This document shows, in pieces, positions 1-8,623 of a stretch of DNA of 47,094 nt. The notes under the pieces are model-generated. The model saw nothing but the letters and a program-made list of their open reading frames with translations, made no database searches and was not told the DNA's origin. Location: contig CAIRBH010000011.1 in NCBI GenBank assembly GCA_903876765.1, positions 1 through 47,094 of the forward strand. The letters are read 5' to 3'. Position numbers and translations under genes: made by a program. Origin of the DNA: an uncultured Pseudomonadota bacterium (GTDB lineage: Bacteria; Pseudomonadota; Gammaproteobacteria; Burkholderiales; Methylophilaceae). Within the stretch, counting starts at the first letter, position 1. Each line of letters begins with the position of its first letter.

Positions 1-144
1 GATGCAGGCGGCGACGATTTATTCGCTCATTTCTCAGCAATCGTTGATAGCGGTTACAAAAGCTTGAAAGAAAATGATCGCGTAAGTTTTGATGTTACAG
101 ACGGACCAAAAGGTAAACAAGCTTCTAACATCCAGAAAGTTTAA
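1..144 (+). CDS. Cold-shock protein (CspA family), 3' end only
   Basis: The first 144 bases encode the last 47 residues of a cold-shock domain protein ending in TAA. The visible part contains the second RNA-binding motif (DLFAHFSAI) and the typical end of the fold (SFDVTDGPKGKQASNIQ). These small five-strand beta-barrel proteins bind single-stranded RNA or DNA and act as RNA chaperones or antiterminators in the cytoplasm. The first strands, with the aromatic KGFGFI motif, and the start codon lie outside the window, so cold-inducible and constitutive paralogues cannot be told apart. A rho-independent terminator follows about 20 bases after the stop, so the gene probably ends its own transcript. 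Confidence 0.93.
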   Translation, partial: DAGGDDLFAHFSAIVDSGYKSLKENDRVSFDVTDGPKGKQASNIQKV

Positions 145-163
145 GTTACTCAGCATCCAAAAA

Positions 164-191
164 AATGGCCCTTAATTGGGTCATTTTTTTT
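164..191 (+). terminator. Rho-independent terminator after the cold-shock gene
   Basis: An 8-bp stem (AATGGCCC pairing with GGGTCATT, one G-U pair) closes a 6-base loop (TTAATT), and the right arm runs into eight consecutive T residues. This is the classical intrinsic terminator shape. It separates the cold-shock gene from the SemiSWEET gene that starts 48 bases further on. Confidence 0.88.
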
Positions 192-238
192 GCCTAAATT
201 TACCAACATTATTTGCCGAATAAACCCTAGGTTACTTT

Positions 239-502
239 ATGAATATGACCATAACAGATTTCGTAGGCTATCTATCCGCCTTCTTAACCACGCTGGCCTT
301 TGTGCCACAAGCCCTACAGTCTTGGCAAACACGAGATTTATCTGGTGTATCACTGCCCATGTACAGCTTATTTAGCCTAGGCGTTGCTGGCTGGCTAGTG
401 TATGGGTTGATGATAGCTAGCTGGCCTATTATCTTGGCCAATAGCATTACCTTGATGCTGGCCTGTGTAGTGCTTTACCTAAAACTCACGCATAAACACT
501 AG
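239..502 (+). CDS. SemiSWEET-family sugar transporter (PQ-loop)
   Basis: This 87-residue protein has three predicted membrane helices (about residues 8-28, 40-60 and 63-82). The first helix ends in the PQ motif at Pro23-Gln24 (FVPQALQSWQTR), the hallmark of bacterial SemiSWEETs. These half-transporters dimerise in the inner membrane and carry small sugars along their gradient; family members differ in substrate, and the sequence does not show which one is carried. Length matches the family (about 85-100 residues). The gene stands alone: a terminator lies upstream and the next gene is convergent. A second in-frame ATG two codons in is possible. Confidence 0.85.
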   Translation: MNMTITDFVGYLSAFLTTLAFVPQALQSWQTRDLSGVSLPMYSLFSLGVAGWLVYGLMIASWPIILANSITLMLACVVLYLKLTHKH

Positions 503-519
503 CGCAGAAGCAAAGCTTT

Positions 520-1149
520 TTAGTGTTTAGCCAAAAATCCTAGCGAGATAAGCGCTTGTTGTAATTTATCTGCAACCGCACGATAACCCTCAGCATTAGG
601 GTGTATTGGGTCAGACTTTAATGCATTATTGCCCAGCACTTCGGCGAACACATCCTCAACTAAGGGTGTTGCAGTTTCTTCGGCAATTTTCTGATAAATC
701 GGGTGGTCGGATAAATGTCCTATGGCAGCGCCAAATGGGCTGAATTCTGGTATTGCTAATAATAATGACGGGATCTTACGTGCCTTAGCTTGCGCTAATA
801 TCGCTTTTAAATTTTGTGCCGTATCATTTACTGGCAGCTGATGAATAAAATCATTACCACCAAGTTCTACGATGAGTAAATCAATTTTATCCTCAGCTAA
901 AATCGCTGGCAAATGCTCTAAACCATTCGCCGAGGTATTGCCAGGCACGCCAGCATTGACAATATGCCAACCTGTCTTACTGGCCAGTATGCTAGGATAA
1001 TCTTCGCCAGCATTTGCCCCTGTGCCATAGGTCAGACTATCTCCCAAAATAACTACCCTAGCATGGGCTGGCATAGCCTTAAAATACGCATCACGTCCAC
1101 AAGCGGCAACTTGCATCAACAAGCTAATAATGATTAGTAGCTTACTCAT
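520..1149 (-). CDS. SGNH/GDSL-type esterase, TesA-like lipoprotein
   Basis: This 209-residue hydrolase of the SGNH superfamily (arylesterase / lysophospholipase TesA type) should cleave ester or thioester bonds. Block I is GDSL at residues 36-39 with the nucleophile Ser38; block II carries the oxyanion Gly (VPGNTSA); block III is GGNDF with the Asn; block V near the C-terminus (SDPIHPNAEGY) holds the Asp-His pair. The N-terminus is a short hydrophobic segment ending in VAAC (Cys17), a good lipobox, so it is probably anchored to the periplasmic face of a membrane. It starts 30 bases after the quinoprotein gene and is probably cotranscribed with it. The natural substrate cannot be inferred. Confidence 0.88.
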   Translation of the reverse strand: MSKLLIIISLLMQVAACGRDAYFKAMPAHARVVILGDSLTYGTGANAGEDYPSILASKTGWHIVNAGVPGNTSANGLEHLPAILAEDKIDLLIVELGGNDFIHQLPVNDTAQNLKAILAQAKARKIPSLLLAIPEFSPFGAAIGHLSDHPIYQKIAEETATPLVEDVFAEVLGNNALKSDPIHPNAEGYRAVADKLQQALISLGFLAKH

Positions 1150-1179
1150 AAACTATCAAGCTGAGATGAATGTATATAG

Positions 1180-2994
1180 CTACTTGGGTAGGGCATACAC
1201 CATAATATTATCGCCTGCGGTATAGCCAAAAATAGCATTGCCGCCCGCAGCAACTGCGACATATTGTACGCCGTCAATTTGATAGCTAATCGGCGGCGCA
1301 TTGACACCAGCGTCAACCTTAGTTTGCCACAGCAATGCCCCAGTTTGGCTGTTATACGCGTTAAAGTTGCCATTGCCCTCGCCCATGAACAATAAGCCAG
1401 CGCGCGTTGCAAGCAAGCCTCCCATCAATGGTTGATCGGTTTTCACTTGCCAACGCATTTTCCCCGTTGCTAAATTGATGGCAGATATAACGCCCCAACG
1501 CGGGTCTGTGGTGGGTTCAGAAGAAGCATAGCGAATAGCAGCAATATCGCCGCTTGCAGGCTCTTCTACCAAAGTATATTTAATCGGGGCATGTATGCCC
1601 GCCACATAACTGGTTTGAGTCGCTTCGTCTAAGCTGCTAGGACTCCAATTAGAGCCGCCTAATATGCCTGGATAAAGCACTGTGCCTTCTTTAGTGGCTT
1701 TAGCAAATAAGTTCTTTTGTGGCACAAAAGCTTCTGACTTCATCAAGAGCTTGCCAGTCGCCCTGTCGTTCACATAATACCAACCGGTTTTGCTAGCTTG
1801 ACCTACGGCCGCAATATTTTGACCAGCTGCTTGATAGTCAAATAATACTGGCGGACTGGCTAAATCGTAGCCCCAAACATCATGCGGCACTTGCTGGTAA
1901 TGCCATTTTAATTTACCCGTTTCAGTATCTAATGCCACCAACGATACGGTGTACAAATTATCGCCAGGCCGTGAAATATCATTCATTTGCGGCGATGGGT
2001 TGCCTGTGCCAAAGAATAGCGTATGGCTGTGGATGTCAATCGCTGGTGTGCTCCAAGCTGAGCCGCCACCATAACGCCAAGCATCGGCATTATTTTTTAC
2101 ATTGGCTTTTTCTGCCGCTATATCTCGATTGAGTGAAACACCATCTGAGGTAGTTGCTACAAAATCACCCTCCCAGCCTTGTGCAGGAATAGTATCAAAC
2201 TGCCAAATACGTTGGCCGCTATTCACATCATAAGCCGCTAAAAAACCAGGACGCCCATAACGGCCGTTGACCCCCACCACAGCGCCTAGTGGTGCAGATT
2301 GAGTAGGCTGAGCTAAATGTAAACCGTAGCCTACACCAGTAATACCAATAATCACCTTGCCATTAAATACCACGGGGGCCATAGCAACGCCAACACCCGT
2401 GCCACCATAAGCTTCTTTCGCACTTTTAGCGTCAGATTTACTTAAGGAGCTGGTGTTTTCTGTTTTTGCCGTATCATCGGCTACATCAATGTCCCAAAGT
2501 TTTTTGCCAGTTTTAGCATCTAAGGCAATTAATCTAGCATCAACTGTGCCGATAAATACCTTACCATCGCTCACAGCTACGCCTCTATTGGCGGGGCCAC
2601 AACACATTTTCCAGTTGGCTCTACGTTCATGTTGATAACGCCAAAGTTCTTGTCCAGTTTTTGCGTCTAAGGCCACCACATGGTTAAATGGCAACGCCAC
2701 ATACATCACGCCACCAGTCACGATAGGTGTTGCCTGAAAACTAGCCGCTACGCCACTTTTAAATTGCCAAGCCAATTGCAAATTCTTCACATTATGCTGA
2801 TTAATTTGCGTCAGTGGTGATAAGCGCTGATTGGTAAAATCGCGGCCAAAGCTAGGCCAATCCTTATCAGCTTGGTTAGCTGTCTGGGGCTTATGGACTT
2901 GCCCTGCGCAAGACAACATAGTAAAACTGCTCAGCACTAGCAGCGATTTAGCGATAAATGCTGTGAACTGACGATGGATGACGGGCTGCTGCAT
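1180..2994 (-). CDS. PQQ-type quinoprotein dehydrogenase (eight-bladed propeller), atypical active site
   Basis: This 604-residue protein belongs to the PQQ-dependent alcohol/sugar dehydrogenase superfamily, periplasmic enzymes that pass electrons to cytochrome c or quinone. It shows repeated propeller-blade motifs (ALDAKTGKKLWDI type), adjacent cysteines Cys131-Cys132 (CCGPANRGVA) as in quinoprotein alcohol dehydrogenases, and GTGNP around Asn332, the usual metal-ligand region. There is no CxxCH, so no fused cytochrome. The N-terminus looks like a signal peptide with a possible lipobox ending at Cys29. The segment matching methanol dehydrogenase PHDEWD reads PHDVWGYD (residues 370-377), with Gly375 where the catalytic Asp is expected and Asp377 two places later. 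The start has a clear AAGAGA ribosome site. The substrate is unknown; an alcohol, aldehyde or sugar are all possible. Confidence 0.85.
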   Translation of the reverse strand: MQQPVIHRQFTAFIAKSLLVLSSFTMLSCAGQVHKPQTANQADKDWPSFGRDFTNQRLSPLTQINQHNVKNLQLAWQFKSGVAASFQATPIVTGGVMYVALPFNHVVALDAKTGQELWRYQHERRANWKMCCGPANRGVAVSDGKVFIGTVDARLIALDAKTGKKLWDIDVADDTAKTENTSSLSKSDAKSAKEAYGGTGVGVAMAPVVFNGKVIIGITGVGYGLHLAQPTQSAPLGAVVGVNGRYGRPGFLAAYDVNSGQRIWQFDTIPAQGWEGDFVATTSDGVSLNRDIAAEKANVKNNADAWRYGGGSAWSTPAIDIHSHTLFFGTGNPSPQMNDISRPGDNLYTVSLVALDTETGKLKWHYQQVPHDVWGYDLASPPVLFDYQAAGQNIAAVGQASKTGWYYVNDRATGKLLMKSEAFVPQKNLFAKATKEGTVLYPGILGGSNWSPSSLDEATQTSYVAGIHAPIKYTLVEEPASGDIAAIRYASSEPTTDPRWGVISAINLATGKMRWQVKTDQPLMGGLLATRAGLLFMGEGNGNFNAYNSQTGALLWQTKVDAGVNAPPISYQIDGVQYVAVAAGGNAIFGYTAGDNIMVYALPK

Positions 2995-3186
2995 GACAAA
3001 TCTCTTTTCAATATATAAAGTGCAAACATCAATAAATATTATGCCTAAAGTATACAGACATGTATATGCTTTGCTATTTTTTTATACGCCCTTACCAAGT
3101 TATAGTGACTTAACATAGCGTCTAATAATCATTTATGGCTAGATGACGTTATACTGGACGCATCAGTTATGTTCTAGGAATCTTAA

Positions 3187-3771
3187 ATGAACGATCGTAT
3201 TCAACAACTGCTAGAGCAAATGACCTCACTTGAAGACGATCTGCGCAAAGCACTCAGCGAACAGCAATCTAGCGTGTTTTTTCAAATTAAAGGCAAGCGC
3301 GTTGAGTTTGAACAATCTATCAAGCTCACTCACCGTCGACTTAAACGAAATTTCTTTCACTGGCTGGTCACCGATAGGCCGCAAAACTTGATTACAGGGC
3401 CGATTATTTACGCCATGATTATTCCATTGCTGGTGACGGATTTATTCGTCAGTTTTTACCAAATGACTTGTTTTCCTATTTACGGCATCAAAAAAGTACG
3501 TAGGTCTGACTATATTATTTTTGACAGGCAGCAACTTAACTATCTGAATTTTATCGAAAAATTTCATTGCACCTACTGCGCTTATGGCAGCGGCATGATC
3601 GCTTATGTGAGCGAGATCATTGCGCGCACCGAACAGTATTTTTGCCCTATTAAACATGCACGCAAAGTGCTGGGTACGCATAAACGTTATGTGCAATTTT
3701 TAGAATATGGCGCTGCCGAGAATTATCAGACTAAACTAGAAGACTACCGCCGCGCACTAGCTAATGATTAG
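3187..3771 (+). CDS. Unrecognised membrane protein with CxxC and CPIKH motifs
   Basis: I do not recognise this 194-residue protein with confidence. The N-terminal third is charged and helical (about residues 1-30 could form a coiled coil). One strong hydrophobic segment lies at about residues 69-92, followed by a basic stretch (IKKVRR) that suggests the C-terminal half is cytoplasmic. That half has Cys128-x-x-Cys131 and Cys153 with His157 (YFCPIKHA), a set that could bind a metal or act as a redox site. An AGGA ribosome site sits about 9 bases before the ATG. The gene is divergent from the quinoprotein gene and convergent with cbbO. Full-length coding and ordered motifs argue that it is real and conserved. 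Confidence 0.7.
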   Translation: MNDRIQQLLEQMTSLEDDLRKALSEQQSSVFFQIKGKRVEFEQSIKLTHRRLKRNFFHWLVTDRPQNLITGPIIYAMIIPLLVTDLFVSFYQMTCFPIYGIKKVRRSDYIIFDRQQLNYLNFIEKFHCTYCAYGSGMIAYVSEIIARTEQYFCPIKHARKVLGTHKRYVQFLEYGAAENYQTKLEDYRRALAND

Positions 3772-3816
3772 CTGGACCAAAAACCAACTAAACCAAATAA
3801 CTAAACCAAAGAATAG

Positions 3817-6102
3817 TTATTTGGTCAGGCGCATAAATAGCTTAGGTAAGCGCTCTGGCAGCTTAGCGATATGGTCTATCACCGTGTAATGACTGCCAAA
3901 AATATCCGCCACATAGCCATCGGCATTGGGGTCTAAGCTTATGCAATAGGTATAGATACCCTGTTGATCCAACTCACGCACGGCAATCCGCGCATCTTCA
4001 ATCAACAAGCGCTCGTCTTTGCTGTCGATGTCAGCCGGTTCGCCATCTGTCAAAATTAGCAGTAATTTTTTATCCGCCGCTTGGTGCTTAAGGTAATGTC
4101 CTGCGTGGCGCAGGGCAGCTCCCATACGGGTAGAATACGCCGCATCCATAGCGGCCAAACGGCCCTTTACCGCATCATTGTATGGCTCGTTAAAGCCTTT
4201 AATATGCAAATAGCGAACTTCATGCCTGGTATTGGAATAAAAGCCACTAATGGCTAATGGGTCGCCAATCTGTTCTATCGCCCAGGCTAGCAAAGAGACG
4301 GCTTCTTGGCTTAATGCCAATTTAGTTTGTGTGCAAGCGTTAGGCACCTCAGCCAATGATGCCGATAAATCTAATAAAAGCGAAACGGACACACTGCGGC
4401 CATCATGCTGATGACTCATGTTAATACGTGTATCTGGCGTGGTCCCAGTTTTTAAATCAATCAGCGAGCGCAGCGCAATATCTAAATCTAACTCAGCACC
4501 GTCTTCTTGATAACGGATGCGTATTTTTTGATGCGGCTTAAGTAGGTCTATGACACGTTTGAGCTGTTTAGCTAAAACGCTGTGCTTTTCTAATAAGCCA
4601 TCAATAAAATTGGCATCGCCCTGCGGATGCAAATTTTCGTAAACACTGACCCAATCTGGTCGATAATGCCCGCTAGCATAGTCCCATTCTAGGTATAGCC
4701 GCGGCGGCAATAAAGCTTCTGCTTGTTCGTTGTGTTTAGATGACCTAGGTTTGCTAGCGACCTCTTCTTCATCGCCCTCTTCAATAAAAAGCCACATTAA
4801 GCGATTGTCATCACGGTAGCTGACTTCAACATCGTCAAACCAAATATTGGCGCTCTGATCGCTCTGTAAGCGCGTTTTAGCGATATAACTGAGGCCCAGC
4901 TCTACCATGTCATCGGTGCAAGTATGGCCTATTTGCATTAGCTGCCCAAAGCGAGCTAGGTATTCGAGCAAAATAGGCTGACAATAACCATGCTGATCAT
5001 CTAGTAACGCCCGTGATAACAGCGCAAGCCTATGGCGAATAGCTGACCAGCCGGCAGGACAGCCATCTTCTTGCGGCCTTGGGTGTAATTGGCACCATAG
5101 CTTTTTTAGCCCAGGATATTCTTGCATGGCTAAATATTCAACACGCGCATCTTCAAACACTTCAATAGCTAAGCGCTGAAACGGACTGAAGTTGTCGGCC
5201 ACTAATGGCGTGGTCCAGCGCTGATGTGCGGCAAAGTGCGCCAGCAAAGCGCGATAACGATCTATACCGCGCACTCCCTCCGGCGTATCGTCGTAAACAT
5301 CGGGCAAATGAATCGCCCATTTCTCTAGCCCTGGCATATCTAGGTAGGGCAAAGGCCTCTGTGCCGCCTCAAAAACTAAGGAATACGGCAGAAAATCCAT
5401 ATACGTATTCCATAAGCCGCGCAAATACAGCTCTAAATTACGCTCACAGTCTTTTAATAAAGTGCCATGCCGCTCACGCTGCAATACGGCGCGGCTATCG
5501 GCAGATTGCACAGAGAAGAACTCACACTGGTGTTGAGGATTACTTGGATAAGCCTTTACCCCATAATCCACCCAGTTAGCTAAGCCAGCTAGGGATAGCT
5601 GACTCAGTAGCAGGGGTATGCTTTTAAGGAAATCTGGCAAACACGGGCTGCTATACATGGTGTCTATACCATGCACCTTGGGCATAGTGCGTTGCATAGT
5701 TTGCCAAACCAAAGCTAGGTAGTCTTTAAATACCGCGATACTTTCTAATGCCAGTGATGCAGAAACTAGGCTTTGTAAAAATGGGGTGATTGCATGGGCA
5801 TTAGGTGTGCGTGATAATTTTTGCGTGAACTCAACTACCAACAAAATAGCTTCTTCACCAAGCTGTGCAGCCACGTCTGGCATTTCTTCAAGAAAAGCTA
5901 ACACAGGCGCCTCTCCTCGCCCCAATTTGCCGACGACCCGTGCACCATCAATATAAGCGACAACGCCCTGCTCGCTAAGTAAGCTACGGGCATGAGCTAA
6001 GCAATCATCAAATACCCTTTGCACGCCAGAAAAGCTGCAATCTAGGGCTTTGCGTTCAGCCAGGTTGGCTAAAACTTGGTTGACTAATAAGGGTGTTTGC
6101 AT
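3817..6102 (-). CDS. cbbO: RuBisCO activase subunit CbbO (VWA-domain protein)
   Basis: This 761-residue protein is the adaptor partner of the AAA+ motor CbbQ. In CbbQO activases, CbbO docks on RuBisCO and the CbbQ hexamer uses ATP to strip inhibitory sugar phosphates from the active site. The C-terminal von Willebrand A domain (about residues 570-760) has an intact metal-ion-dependent adhesion motif DLSAS at residues 578-582, with Thr657 and TDGEPAD (about 685-691) as the other expected elements. The long helical N-terminal part is typical of the CbbO/NorD family, and the acidic linker near 441-447 is usual. It lies 32 bases downstream of cbbQ, and I see no good ribosome site before the ATG, so translation may be coupled or weak. 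The place next to cbbM and cbbQ distinguishes it from NorD. Confidence 0.92.
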   Translation of the reverse strand: MQTPLLVNQVLANLAERKALDCSFSGVQRVFDDCLAHARSLLSEQGVVAYIDGARVVGKLGRGEAPVLAFLEEMPDVAAQLGEEAILLVVEFTQKLSRTPNAHAITPFLQSLVSASLALESIAVFKDYLALVWQTMQRTMPKVHGIDTMYSSPCLPDFLKSIPLLLSQLSLAGLANWVDYGVKAYPSNPQHQCEFFSVQSADSRAVLQRERHGTLLKDCERNLELYLRGLWNTYMDFLPYSLVFEAAQRPLPYLDMPGLEKWAIHLPDVYDDTPEGVRGIDRYRALLAHFAAHQRWTTPLVADNFSPFQRLAIEVFEDARVEYLAMQEYPGLKKLWCQLHPRPQEDGCPAGWSAIRHRLALLSRALLDDQHGYCQPILLEYLARFGQLMQIGHTCTDDMVELGLSYIAKTRLQSDQSANIWFDDVEVSYRDDNRLMWLFIEEGDEEEVASKPRSSKHNEQAEALLPPRLYLEWDYASGHYRPDWVSVYENLHPQGDANFIDGLLEKHSVLAKQLKRVIDLLKPHQKIRIRYQEDGAELDLDIALRSLIDLKTGTTPDTRINMSHQHDGRSVSVSLLLDLSASLAEVPNACTQTKLALSQEAVSLLAWAIEQIGDPLAISGFYSNTRHEVRYLHIKGFNEPYNDAVKGRLAAMDAAYSTRMGAALRHAGHYLKHQAADKKLLLILTDGEPADIDSKDERLLIEDARIAVRELDQQGIYTYCISLDPNADGYVADIFGSHYTVIDHIAKLPERLPKLFMRLTK

Positions 6103-6134
6103 TCGTGCGGGGCTGGGCTAGGTGAAAAGACGTT

Positions 6135-6950
6135 TTAAGCAAAACTAGCATCAATGGCATGGTCTAGCGTATCGCTTATATCCGCATCATCGGTAATCGG
6201 CCTCACCAAGGCCATACGACAGGCATCGTTAGCTGACACACCTTGATTGATAAGCATAGCCGCATAGACCAATAAACGTGTTGAGATGCCTTCATCTAAA
6301 CCATGCCCCTTAAGATTGCGCGCTACAGCGGCAATGCCTACCAACTGCATGGCTAATAACCTATCTATCCCCGTTTCTTTGCTGACAATATCAGCTTCGA
6401 TATCTGCTGACGGGTAATCAAATTGCATGGCAGTAAAACGCTGCTTGGTTGATTGTTTTAGATCCTTCATTAAACTTTGATAGCCAGGGTTATAGGAAAT
6501 AACCATTTGAAAATCGGCGTGGGCTGCCACTAATTCGCCTTTTTTATCTAAAGGCAGATTGCGTCTATGGTCAGTTAAAGGGTGAATAGCAACCGTGGTA
6601 TCTTGCCTAGCTTCAACGACTTCATCTAGATAGCAAATAGCCCCATAACGAGCAGCCAGCGTCAGCGGCCCGTCTAGCCAGCGCGTGCCGTTGGCGTCTA
6701 ATAAATAGCGACCGACCAAATCCGAAGCGGTCATATCCTCATTGCAGGCAACGGTAATCAGTGGTTTACCTAACTTCCAAGCCATGTGTTCAACAAAGCG
6801 TGATTTACCACACCCAGTCGGCCCTTTTAGCATCACAGGCAATCGCGCTGCATAAGCCGCTGTGTAGAGCTCAATCTCTTGGCCTTGCGCTTGGTAAAAA
6901 GGTTGCTGGGTAATTCTGTATTGCTGAATATCAAAGGGCTTATTCATCAT
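6135..6950 (-). CDS. cbbQ: RuBisCO activase AAA+ ATPase CbbQ
   Basis: This 271-residue MoxR-class AAA+ ATPase is the motor of the CbbQO RuBisCO activase. The Walker A motif is GPTGCGKS at residues 43-50, Walker B is ICYLDE with Asp109-Glu110, and the C-terminal helical lid follows. Length and order agree with CbbQ/NorQ proteins. The gene follows cbbM on the same strand after a 101-base gap that contains a strong hairpin, and precedes cbbO. The pairing with a form II enzyme suggests the Q2-O2 activase type known from Acidithiobacillus. AGGAT precedes the tandem ATGATG; the first or second ATG could be used. Confidence 0.95.
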   Translation of the reverse strand: MMNKPFDIQQYRITQQPFYQAQGQEIELYTAAYAARLPVMLKGPTGCGKSRFVEHMAWKLGKPLITVACNEDMTASDLVGRYLLDANGTRWLDGPLTLAARYGAICYLDEVVEARQDTTVAIHPLTDHRRNLPLDKKGELVAAHADFQMVISYNPGYQSLMKDLKQSTKQRFTAMQFDYPSADIEADIVSKETGIDRLLAMQLVGIAAVARNLKGHGLDEGISTRLLVYAAMLINQGVSANDACRMALVRPITDDADISDTLDHAIDASFA

Positions 6951-7002
6951 TGCATATCCTATAAAACTGATTAAGGTATTTAAAAACCTAAGTCACTACG
7001 AA

Positions 7003-7035
7003 AAAGCCCCTGCAAAATGCACTTGCAGGGGCTTT
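7003..7035 (-). terminator. Hairpin between cbbM and cbbQ: terminator, attenuator or 3'-end stabiliser
   Basis: A perfect 13-bp stem (AAAGCCCCTGCAA with TTGCAGGGGCTTT) encloses a 7-base loop. On the minus strand it is followed by a short run of five T residues counting the end of the stem (GGGGCTTTTTCG). It begins 16 bases after the cbbM stop. Full termination here would leave cbbQO to readthrough or to a promoter within the roughly 50 bases before cbbQ; partial termination or protection of the cbbM 3' end would set a high ratio of RuBisCO to activase. Confidence 0.8.
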
Positions 7036-7051
7036 GTTATTCAACTAAACC

Positions 7052-8431
7052 TTATTTATGAACGCCTAATTTTTCACGCCAGCCTGGGAATATTCTATCA
7101 GCATCACCAGGAAAAGATTCGAATGCGCGCGCAAACTCTTTATGTTCTTTAGCGTATTCAATCGGGTCTGCGCCTGATTTCCAACATTCAAAAGACTGGC
7201 GCAATGAAATAGCGCCCGCCGCAGGCGAATCAATATGTCCGTAAGCACCTCCGCCCGATGTATTAATCACGTTACCATGACCTAAATTCTCAAAGAAACC
7301 AGGCAAGCGCAATGCATTCATACCGCCAGAGATAATCGGTGTAGTCGGCTTCATGCCATGCCACTCTTGGTGATAGTAAGGGCCATCAGCAGAATCACGC
7401 TCTATCATGTAAGCGATAATGCGGTCATCATTGCCGCCTTCCATCTTGCCATAACCCATAGTGCCAACATGAATACCAGAAGCGCCTTGTAATCTAGACA
7501 TTTTGCTTAAGACAAAAGCAGTGTATCCACGTACTGAAGAAGGCGAGGTCACCGCACCATGCCCTGCACGATGGTAATGCAAATATTGATTGGGATACTG
7601 ACGCCTAGCGGTGGTGATCATGCCAGGACCGCCGACATAGCCATCAACTAGAAACGCAACCTTGTTAGCATCTGGGCCAAAAGTCTCTAAGATGTAGTCA
7701 GCTCTTGCGAGCATTTCGTAATGATCGTCAGCAGTAATATTGGCTGAGAATAATTTAGCCTCACCAGTTTCATCCATGGCGCGCTTCATGGCATCGTACA
7801 CCAGCGGCATGACTTTTTTAGTCGGGCAAAATACTTGATTACCTTGCGGTTCGTCATTTTTAATAAAATCGCCGCCTAACCAAAATTGATAGGCCGCTTT
7901 AGCAAATGGCTCAGGCCGCAAGCCCAATTTAGGCTTAATAATCGTACCTGCAATATAACCACCATTCACGCGAGGCCGTCCTAAAATATCCCATAAATCG
8001 CTAATATCTTTGGCGGGGCCATCATACATGCGTAGCATAGACCAAGGCACGTAAAAATCCTGCATTTGCAATTGCTTCACATCGCCCATGCCCTGATTAT
8101 TGCCGATAGCCAAGGTCAAAAATGATACCAGCATGGCGCGACCATCGGTAATATTGCGATCAAACAAATCGTTGGGATAAGCCACCTTCATCACCCCTTT
8201 GGCTTCATCAATAAAATACACCAAGGCATCGACGCCTTTGGTGAAGTCATCGGTGGTACTCACCTCAACATTAGTGCCTGTAGAAGATTCGGCGGCTATA
8301 TGCGCGGCCACTTGTAAGTAGCCATGGCCTGATGCGGGTATCATGTGATAAGCCACCAGCACATGCTTATCGCCTTTGATCAAATCCTCTTCTTTAAGAC
8401 TGAGATCTGAATAACGTCCTGACTGATCCAT
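7052..8431 (-). CDS. cbbM: Form II ribulose-1,5-bisphosphate carboxylase/oxygenase
   Basis: This 459-residue protein is form II RuBisCO, which fixes CO2 onto ribulose bisphosphate in the Calvin cycle as a homodimer or small oligomer with no small subunit. Catalytic Lys166 ([10 protein letters not shown]) and the carbamylated Lys191 with Asp193 and Glu194 (GGDFIKNDE) fall at exactly the Rhodospirillum rubrum numbers. The [12 protein letters not shown] loop and the late [15 protein letters not shown] segment are also present, so the enzyme looks fully functional. A strong ribosome site (GGGGAGA) lies before the ATG. The gene is divergent from phosphoribulokinase and leads the cbbM-cbbQ-cbbO run. 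Form II enzymes usually suit high CO2 or low oxygen. Confidence 0.98.
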   Translation of the reverse strand: MDQSGRYSDLSLKEEDLIKGDKHVLVAYHMIPASGHGYLQVAAHIAAESSTGTNVEVSTTDDFTKGVDALVYFIDEAKGVMKVAYPNDLFDRNITDGRAMLVSFLTLAIGNNQGMGDVKQLQMQDFYVPWSMLRMYDGPAKDISDLWDILGRPRVNGGYIAGTIIKPKLGLRPEPFAKAAYQFWLGGDFIKNDEPQGNQVFCPTKKVMPLVYDAMKRAMDETGEAKLFSANITADDHYEMLARADYILETFGPDANKVAFLVDGYVGGPGMITTARRQYPNQYLHYHRAGHGAVTSPSSVRGYTAFVLSKMSRLQGASGIHVGTMGYGKMEGGNDDRIIAYMIERDSADGPYYHQEWHGMKPTTPIISGGMNALRLPGFFENLGHGNVINTSGGGAYGHIDSPAAGAISLRQSFECWKSGADPIEYAKEHKEFARAFESFPGDADRIFPGWREKLGVHK

Positions 8432-8623
8432 TGTTTTCTCCCCTGAGGCAATTTATAAAAATAATTTTTATTGAAATTTTACTGCAATTGCTCGCTAGAC
8501 AAGCTTTAATAATACTATACCAACACCCTATTCTAAGTAGTAGTAATTTTTGTAGCAAATCGCAAAGTCGCTGTTAGAATATGATAAAGATGTATAACCA
8601 TAATATATAAGGGGGCAAGCATC
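8432..8623. promoter_or_regulatory. Divergent cbbM / prk promoter region
   Basis: This 192-base AT-rich gap must hold the promoters of both Calvin-cycle transcripts. Ribosome sites are clear on both sides (GGGGAGA for cbbM, AAGGGGG for prk). Possible -10 boxes are TAGAAT/TATGAT near 8575-8585 for prk and TATAGT/TATTAT (minus strand, near 8508-8520) for cbbM, but neither has a convincing -35. A short tandem direct repeat (GCGACTTT GCGATTTG on the minus strand, about 8557-8573) lies near the centre. Such intergenic regions are normally bound by the LysR-type regulator CbbR; I could not confirm a CbbR site by eye and no cbbR gene lies in the window. Confidence 0.55.

Noticed and set aside
8432-8623. 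A CbbR binding site
   Set aside because: T-N11-A matches occur in AT-rich DNA by chance, and none stood out as part of a symmetric, repeated pattern.
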